A stretch of DNA of 13,051 nt from Deltaproteobacteria bacterium (GTDB taxonomy: Bacteria > Desulfobacterota > GWC2-55-46 > DRQE01): assembly GCA_030636245.1 (NCBI GenBank), contig DAOVXI010000023.1, positions 1 through 13,051 of the forward strand. Direction: 5' to 3'. This document shows, piece after piece, positions 1 through 3,955 of the stretch (within the stretch, counting starts at the first letter, position 1; every line of letters starts with the position of its first letter). The position numbers and the translations under genes were made by a program. A model generated the notes under the pieces. That model saw nothing but the letters and a program-made list of their open reading frames with translations. It was not told the DNA's origin and ran no database searches.

Positions 1-114
1 AAGAAAACAGAGTGGATGGAGCTTATAAAGAGAGCAATGAAGTGCGATTTTTCATGGGAGCGCTCGGCAAAAAAGTATATTGAGCTTTATAAGAAGTCGC
101 AAAAAAATAAATGA
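1..114 (+). CDS. glgA: Glycogen synthase, C-terminal end (partial)
   Basis: Only the last 37 codons and the TGA stop (112-114) lie in the window; the gene begins to the left. The translated tail has a Trp-x-x-Leu-Ile-x-x-Ala-Met segment followed by Asp-Phe-Ser-Trp-Glu-x-Ser-Ala-x-x-Tyr and Leu-Tyr, which is the usual C-terminal signature of bacterial ADP-glucose glycogen/starch synthases (GT5). It then ends in a lysine-rich stretch. The enzyme elongates alpha-1,4-glucan from ADP-glucose in the cytoplasm. The identification rests on this short tail alone, so another GT5-like glycosyltransferase is possible. It appears unrelated to the nitrogen genes downstream, from which a 156-base gap separates it. 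No strong terminator was seen after the stop. Confidence 0.75.
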   Translation, partial: KKTEWMELIKRAMKCDFSWERSAKKYIELYKKSQKNK

Positions 115-138
115 AGGGAAAGCAAAGCCGCCTCAGGT

Positions 139-215
139 ATATGCATAAGAGTTACCCCCTCAGTGATTAATTTTTAGGCAACAACACTTCTTCGATCTTA
201 CATCCATCTGCATAA
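139..215 (+). repeat. Pair of near-identical 10-bp direct repeats upstream of the -24/-12 promoter
   Basis: ATATGCATAA (139-148) and ATCTGCATAA (206-215) differ at one base. They sit about 125 and 60 bases upstream of the predicted sigma-54 start site, a range where activator sites for sigma-54 promoters occur. They do not match the NtrC consensus (TGCACC...GGTGCA) well. A role as an upstream activator site is a guess. Confidence 0.25.
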
Positions 216-226
216 CCCATTATAAA
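198..226 (+). promoter_or_regulatory. Candidate sigma-70-type promoter for the ANTAR regulator
   Basis: TTACAT (198-203) and TATAAA (221-226) are separated by exactly 17 bases. Transcription would start near 233, giving a leader of about 38 bases in front of the response regulator gene and passing through the sigma-54 element. The -35 box is imperfect and the region is AT-rich, so a chance match is possible. Confidence 0.35.
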
Positions 227-242
227 ATAAGTATTTTTCATT

Positions 243-259
243 TTGGCACAGGCCTTGCA
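243..259 (+). promoter_or_regulatory. Sigma-54 (-24/-12) promoter
   Basis: The sequence TTGGCACAGGCCTTGCA fits the RpoN consensus TGGCAC-N5-TTGCA exactly. The invariant GG (245-246) and GC (257-258) are ten bases apart as required. It faces the ANTAR response regulator gene. The expected start site, about 12 bases after the GC element, falls near 270, essentially on the first ATG at 271. Sigma-54 promoters need an AAA+ activator; NtrC, encoded at 10363-11778, is an obvious candidate. The match and spacing are seen; use by NtrC is inferred. Confidence 0.8.
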
Positions 260-270
260 AAGTAATAATT

Positions 271-852
271 ATGTTTATGAAGAGAATAGCCATAATAGAT
301 GATGACAAGTACCAGAGGGTTGTCATACGCAGCTTCCTTGAGGAAAACGGTTACTATATAACCGCCGAGGGAAGTAGCGGTGAAGACGCTTTGGATATCT
401 GCAGGGAGCATCTGCCGGATGTGTTGTTGCTGGACCTGATGATGCCGGGTATCGGTGGTATCGAGGCCGCACGCCGTATTCATGACGCAACTCCAACAGC
501 CATTGTGCTGCTTACGGCAAAGAGTGTTAAAGAGGTTGTCGAAGAGGCCGCGGCGATCGGCGTTATGGCATTCATCGAGAAGCCCTTCAGGGAAGATGAA
601 CTGATAGCCGCCATAGAGCTCGCTCACGCGAGGTTTGCTGAGATGGCGGATCTTGCAAAAGAGAATGAGAGGCTCAAGGGCGCGATGGATTCGAGAAAGC
701 TTATCGAGAGGGCAAAGGGAATGCTCATGGACACGAAGGGCATGAAGGAAAAAGAAGCATACATATTGCTGCGAAAGATGAGCATGGACAAAAGACTTAC
801 AATGGAGAGCGTGGCGGAACGCATGCTTACTGATGTTAAGGGAGAGGCCTAG
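271..852 (+). CDS. ANTAR-domain response regulator (AmiR/NasR/EutV-like transcription antiterminator)
   Basis: A 193-residue protein with an N-terminal receiver domain (about 4-120) and a C-terminal ANTAR RNA-binding domain (about 135-188). The receiver has the acidic cluster Asp10-Asp11-Asp12, the phospho-acceptor Asp55 in a LLLDLMMPG context, Thr82 and Lys104 in EKPF, so it looks functional. A charged linker near 120-140 probably forms a coiled coil. The ANTAR signature RKLIERAKGMLM begins at residue 142, with EAY and LLRKMSMD following. Proteins of this type, once phosphorylated, dimerise and bind hexaloop RNA hairpins to prevent intrinsic termination. No cognate histidine kinase is adjacent. 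The start could be ATG 271 or ATG 277; the IAIIDDD strand excludes later starts. Neither has a visible Shine-Dalgarno. It is the first gene of the nitrogen cluster, and the amtB and nirB leaders downstream are likely targets. Confidence 0.9.
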   Translation: MFMKRIAIIDDDKYQRVVIRSFLEENGYYITAEGSSGEDALDICREHLPDVLLLDLMMPGIGGIEAARRIHDATPTAIVLLTAKSVKEVVEEAAAIGVMAFIEKPFREDELIAAIELAHARFAEMADLAKENERLKGAMDSRKLIERAKGMLMDTKGMKEKEAYILLRKMSMDKRLTMESVAERMLTDVKGEA

Positions 853-866
853 GAATTTAATCAACA

Positions 867-1577
867 TTGATCGACTCAGCATTGATACTTAGACAGGTTC
901 CGCATGAAGGTCCCGGGCTTATAGCCGATGTGCTTGACGGAGCGGGAATACCTTATAAGGAGCTACTCCTTTACTCCGGCGATGAGCTGCCGGTAGAGCT
1001 TCCTTCGAGTTCAGCCTTGATAGTTATGGGCGGGCCCATGGGGGTGGATGACTTTGATGAGTATCCTTTCCTGAGTGGTGAAGTAGAGCTCATAAAGAAG
1101 GCTTTTGAGAGCAATGTTCCGGTCCTTGGTATATGCCTTGGCGCGCAGCTCATGGCAAAGGCTCTTGGTGCCGCTGTGTATAAGGGCGATAAAAAAGAGA
1201 TAGGTTTTTATGATGTGACACTTACGAATGAAGCATTGGATGGTCCTTTCTTTAGCGGTTTTCCCGAGAGCATGAAAGTCCTTCAGTGGCACGGAGATAC
1301 CTTTGATCTGCCCAAGGGAGCAGAGCTTGTCGCGCGAAGTCCTCTTTTTCCAAATCAGGGCTTTACCTATAAAAACTCACTTGCACTTCAGTTTCATTTC
1401 GAGACTACCCTTTCGATGCTTACCGAATGGCTTGGTATGGATGAGAACCTGGAGGAGATAGGCGCTCTTGGCGGGGGTTCTTCTGTGGAGGGTATAGAGC
1501 GTGATGCTCATGATCTGATAGAAGAGATAAACGGAGAAGGGCTTAAGGTCTTAGGCAACTTCTTTAGTAACGGATAA
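867..1577 (+). CDS. Class I glutamine amidotransferase family protein
   Basis: A 236-residue cytoplasmic protein of the GATase1 fold resembling GuaA-amidotransferase-like proteins. The oxyanion region GGPMGV lies at 55-60. The nucleophile elbow GICLGAQ carries Cys90. WHGDTF is at 141-146, and QFHFE supplies His177 and Glu179, completing a Cys-His-Glu triad. It should hydrolyse glutamine or transfer its amide nitrogen, but the acceptor is not recognisable. The first in-frame start is TTG at 867, because a TAA lies at 858-860. An AGGA (851-854) overlaps the upstream stop at a rather long 12-base spacing. A second TTG at 882 is a poorer candidate. It is only 14 bases after the ANTAR regulator, so the two are almost certainly co-transcribed. 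Location in a nitrogen cluster suggests a role in glutamine or ammonia handling, but that is inference. Confidence 0.85.
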   Translation: MIDSALILRQVPHEGPGLIADVLDGAGIPYKELLLYSGDELPVELPSSSALIVMGGPMGVDDFDEYPFLSGEVELIKKAFESNVPVLGICLGAQLMAKALGAAVYKGDKKEIGFYDVTLTNEALDGPFFSGFPESMKVLQWHGDTFDLPKGAELVARSPLFPNQGFTYKNSLALQFHFETTLSMLTEWLGMDENLEEIGALGGGSSVEGIERDAHDLIEEINGEGLKVLGNFFSNG

Positions 1578-1578
1578 G

Positions 1579-1610
1579 TTTTTTTAAAAAAAGGTACCTC
1601 CCCGGTAACC
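1579..1610 (-). terminator. Terminator-like hairpin oriented to the minus strand
   Basis: GGTACC (1593-1598) pairs with GGTAACC (1604-1610) around a TCCCC loop with one bulged A. On the minus strand this is followed by seven T residues (complement of 1586-1592). A T7A7 palindrome spans 1579-1592. No minus-strand gene is visible to its right, so it may instead be a 5' hairpin of the porin mRNA. As a + strand terminator it fails, because no T run follows. Confidence 0.3.
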
Positions 1611-1638
1611 CAAATTCAATGAGAAGGGAGAAGTAAAG

Positions 1639-2394
1639 ATGTTAAGAGGAAAACTCATCGCGGTGCTTGCGCTACTGGTCATGTTGGCGTTCATACCCGC
1701 AAAGTCAAATGCAGCGGATGTTGAAGGAGAACTGACAGTCGATATATTAAATACATATGTCTGGAGAGGCATTAACTTCGGCGGCAATGAGGGTGTTATT
1801 CAGCCCGGTTTGGGAGCGAGCTTCGGAGGTTTCTCGATTGGTTTCTGGTCGGATTACGACGCGGAGATGAACAAGCATGTGGAGACTGACTTTATGCTCA
1901 GCTACTCAACCGAGGCAAGAGGCATTGGCCTGGAGTTCGGCTACATCTACTATGCGCTTGACGGCGCACTCGATACGACAGAGATCTACCTTGGTGTGAG
2001 CTTTGATTATATCCTGAACCCTGAGGTTACCCTCTATTATGATCTAAAGGAAGGTGATGGTGCGTTCCTTGTTGTCGGCATTGGTCATACATTTGAGATA
2101 AGTGAAGACCTCTCGCTTGACCTTAGTGCATCCAGTGGAGTTAACTTTGGTAACGAGGTCATGGGTTATAACGAGGACGGTGAGACCTTTAACGGCATGT
2201 ACTACGGAGAGCTCGGCGCGGCGGTTAACGTTGAGATAACCGATTCTATTACCATAACCCCGAAGATCGCTTATTCATTTGCTTTGGGTGACGACGGCAA
2301 GTTTGCCATTGAAAGCTTTAACGGAGGCTCAGGCATCACATCCGATGAAACCGCTATTCTGTACGGTGGAGTTGGAGTAGCTGTAAGTTTCTAA
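1639..2394 (+). CDS. TorF-family putative outer-membrane porin
   Basis: A 251-residue protein with a clear Sec signal peptide (Lys5, hydrophobic core, probable cleavage after Ser-Asn-Ala at residue 25). The mature part alternates short amphipathic strands with Gly/Asp turns and ends in Phe, the hallmark of BamA-assembled beta-barrels. Near the mature N terminus it has an LNTYVWRGINF segment followed by an IQPGLG element, typical of the TorF/Gcw_chp (TIGR02001-like) family of small putative porins. That family is often found beside amtB in proteobacteria. The protein is acidic with many Asp/Glu, so cation or ammonium passage is conceivable, but no substrate is known. A GAAGGGAGAAG Shine-Dalgarno precedes the ATG. 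The gene follows the amidotransferase by 61 bases and precedes the amtB leader. Confidence 0.82.
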   Translation: MLRGKLIAVLALLVMLAFIPAKSNAADVEGELTVDILNTYVWRGINFGGNEGVIQPGLGASFGGFSIGFWSDYDAEMNKHVETDFMLSYSTEARGIGLEFGYIYYALDGALDTTEIYLGVSFDYILNPEVTLYYDLKEGDGAFLVVGIGHTFEISEDLSLDLSASSGVNFGNEVMGYNEDGETFNGMYYGELGAAVNVEITDSITITPKIAYSFALGDDGKFAIESFNGGSGITSDETAILYGGVGVAVSF

Positions 2395-2410
2395 GGTTTT
2401 TGTGTGATTC

Positions 2411-2509
2411 GGCATTTTGGGTTTTCCTTTTATGCCCGGGGAGGGCAACGGCGCCAGTCCTCACTCACTGATGATACTCTTTAAGGGTATTGTCAAGCGG
2501 AGCAGGCGC
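2411..2509 (+). promoter_or_regulatory. Structured amtB leader with ANTAR-type hexaloop hairpin
   Basis: A hexaloop AACGGC (2447-2452, A at position 1 and G at position 4) is closed by GGC/GCC (2444-2446 with 2453-2455). A tandem G-A mismatch comes next, then a further GC/GU stem (2438-2441 with 2458-2461). Just upstream GGCAT (2411-2415) can pair with ATGCC (2432-2436). Downstream ATACTC (2474-2479) pairs with GGGTAT (2485-2490). The hexaloop hairpin uses the GCGCC (2451-2455) that would otherwise pair with GGCGC (2505-2509) before a T run, so the two folds exclude each other. The ten bases GCAACGGCGC recur in the nirB leader. ANTAR binding is inferred. A second upstream hexaloop hairpin, usual for this motif, is not evident. 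Confidence 0.55.
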
Positions 2510-2516
2510 TTTTTTT
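2495..2516 (+). terminator. Intrinsic terminator/attenuator in front of amtB
   Basis: AAGCG (2495-2499) pairs with CGCTT (2507-2511) around a 7-base loop and runs into seven consecutive T residues (2510-2516). A longer-range alternative pairs GGCGCC (2450-2455) with GGCGCT (2505-2510) around the internal hairpin. It lies 22 bases before the amtB start, so it either ends the porin transcript or attenuates amtB. The stems are short, so strength is uncertain. Confidence 0.6.
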
Positions 2517-2538
2517 ATTTAGAAAGGACATTGGGAAG

Positions 2539-3846
2539 ATGAAGCATCCGGAAAATATTTTTAATTTGAAGAAGATGATGACAGGTATCGCTGCCGTAGT
2601 GCTACTGATACTTATCATCCCTTCCCTCTCTTTCGCCGATGACGGCGGAATAGATAAGGCGGATACGGCATTTATTATGATGAGTGCTGCGCTTGTTATG
2701 TTCATGACATTAGGGCTAGCGCTTTTTTATGCGGGCATGGCAAGAAGGAAGAACGTGCTGGGCACGATGATGCATACCTTCTTCATCTTCTGTCTTGTTT
2801 CCCTTCTTTGGGTCATAGGCGGCTACACGTTAAGCTTTGGTCCCGACGTAGGCGGTGTTATCGGTTCATTGGATCATATATTCTTGAAAGGCGTTGGCTT
2901 TGAAGCAAACGGAACTATTCCTCATATGCTATTCATGGTCTTTCAGGGAATGTTCGCGGCCATAACGGTCGCTCTTATATCAGGCGGATTTGCCGAGAGG
3001 GTAAAGTTCTCTGCCGTTATTCTCTTTAGCGTGTTGTGGCTGTTCTTCATATACTCGCCGCTTTGCCACTGGGTGTGGGGCGGAGGCTGGCTCCAAAAGC
3101 TCGGAGCCCTCGACTTTGCCGGCGGCATGGTAGTGCATATAAGCTGCGGAGTTTCAGCCCTTGTCGCGGCCATCGTTATCGGCAAGAGAAAAGGTTTCCC
3201 GAAAACACATATGCCTCCGCACAATCTGTCCCTTACCGTTATAGGCATGGCGATACTGTGGTTCGGTTGGTTTGGTTTTAACGCGGGAAGCGCTCTCGCG
3301 GCGGATGAAACGGCCGTAAGGGCTTTTGTCATAACCAACACCGCGGCGGTTACGGCAACCGTTGTGTGGGTGGTTATCGAGTGGCTTCACAGAGGCAAGC
3401 CCACGCTGCTTGGCGCCGTATCCGGAGCTGTCGCGGGACTTGGGAGCGTAACACCGGCTTCCGGTTTTGTTGATCCCTGGGGAGCTCTCTTGATCGGTGT
3501 TGTGGGCGGCTCACTTTGTTACCTTGCCGTAAGTATATTAAAGCCAAGGCTTGGTTATGACGACACGCTCGATGTCTTCGGTATTCACGGCGTCGGAGGG
3601 ATATGGGGCACACTGGCGATCGGTCTTTTCGCGACCGCCGGAGCCACCGGACTCTTCACGGGCGGAGGCGGAGCACAGCTCTATAAACAGGCCATCGGTG
3701 TTATAGCGACGATCGGTTTTTCCGCGATAGGTACATACATTATTGTTAAGGTCGTATCTCTTACGATCGGCTTCAGGGTTAATGAAGAGGATGAGGTCGA
3801 GGGTCTTGATTACTCGCAGCACGGAGAGAGCGGCTATCATCTTTAA
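2539..3846 (+). CDS. amtB: Ammonium transporter
   Basis: A 435-residue Amt/Rh family membrane channel for NH4+/NH3, normally a homotrimer in the inner membrane. Residues about 11-33 look like a cleavable signal peptide ending in Ser-Phe-Ala, followed by eleven predicted membrane segments. Family landmarks include FYAGMARRKN near 63-72, FAERVKF at 151-157 and WFGWFGFNAGS at 241-251. The recruitment Asp192 lies in LDFAGG. The pore twin histidines are His200 in VVHISCG and His350 in FGIHGVGG. The cytoplasmic C-terminal tail EVEGLDYSQHGES is conserved and is the region contacted by P-II proteins. An AAGGA (2524-2528) serves ATG 2539; ATG 2575 is an internal alternative. No glnK/P-II gene is next to it, which is unusual. 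Expression is likely controlled by the attenuator in its leader. Confidence 0.95.
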   Translation: MKHPENIFNLKKMMTGIAAVVLLILIIPSLSFADDGGIDKADTAFIMMSAALVMFMTLGLALFYAGMARRKNVLGTMMHTFFIFCLVSLLWVIGGYTLSFGPDVGGVIGSLDHIFLKGVGFEANGTIPHMLFMVFQGMFAAITVALISGGFAERVKFSAVILFSVLWLFFIYSPLCHWVWGGGWLQKLGALDFAGGMVVHISCGVSALVAAIVIGKRKGFPKTHMPPHNLSLTVIGMAILWFGWFGFNAGSALAADETAVRAFVITNTAAVTATVVWVVIEWLHRGKPTLLGAVSGAVAGLGSVTPASGFVDPWGALLIGVVGGSLCYLAVSILKPRLGYDDTLDVFGIHGVGGIWGTLAIGLFATAGATGLFTGGGGAQLYKQAIGVIATIGFSAIGTYIIVKVVSLTIGFRVNEEDEVEGLDYSQHGESGYHL

Positions 3847-3890
3847 TTAATATCAGTATATAAAAGTAGTAAGCAACGGCGCTACCACTT
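3847..3890 (+). promoter_or_regulatory. nirB leader: ANTAR-type hexaloop antiterminator hairpin
   Basis: A long hairpin pairs 3864-3874 with 3881-3890 around the hexaloop AACGGC (3875-3880). It has AGC/GCT, a bulged A (3871), GT/AC, one A-C mismatch (3868/3886) and AAGT/ACTT. The loop has A at position 1 and G at position 4, the pattern reported for ANTAR targets. Immediately upstream, 3847-3863 can form a second small hairpin with loop TCAGTA and a bulged A in the same position below the loop; it has the G but not the A. The main hairpin overlaps the 5' arm of the terminator at 3875-3884, so both cannot form together. Binding by the regulator at 271-852 is inferred. Confidence 0.65.
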
Positions 3891-3929
3891 GACGCAGATA
3901 CTGCGCGAGATAGCGCCGTTTTTATTTTA
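3875..3929 (+). terminator. Strong intrinsic terminator/attenuator between amtB and nirB
   Basis: A perfect 10-bp stem pairs AACGGCGCTA (3875-3884) with TAGCGCCGTT (3911-3920), followed by TTTTTATTTT (3919-3928). Inside, CGCAG (3893-3897) pairs with CTGCG (3901-3905). It ends amtB transcripts or, because nirB follows by only about 30 bases with no clear promoter between, attenuates nirB. Confidence 0.88.
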
Positions 3930-3955
3930 AAAAATAAAGAACAGGAAGATGAATA

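Noticed and set aside
238..882. Long minus-strand open frame opposite the response regulator
   Set aside because: It is antisense to a gene with a complete receiver and ANTAR signature, and its translation is low-complexity Cys/His-rich with no family resemblance.
2395..2538. glnA-type glutamine riboswitch upstream of amtB
   Set aside because: The conserved sequence blocks of that motif, as I know them, are not visible; the hexaloop hairpin and terminator fit an ANTAR attenuator better.
2943..3341. 132-codon minus-strand open frame inside amtB
   Set aside because: It lies opposite conserved AmtB membrane segments and shows no signature of its own.
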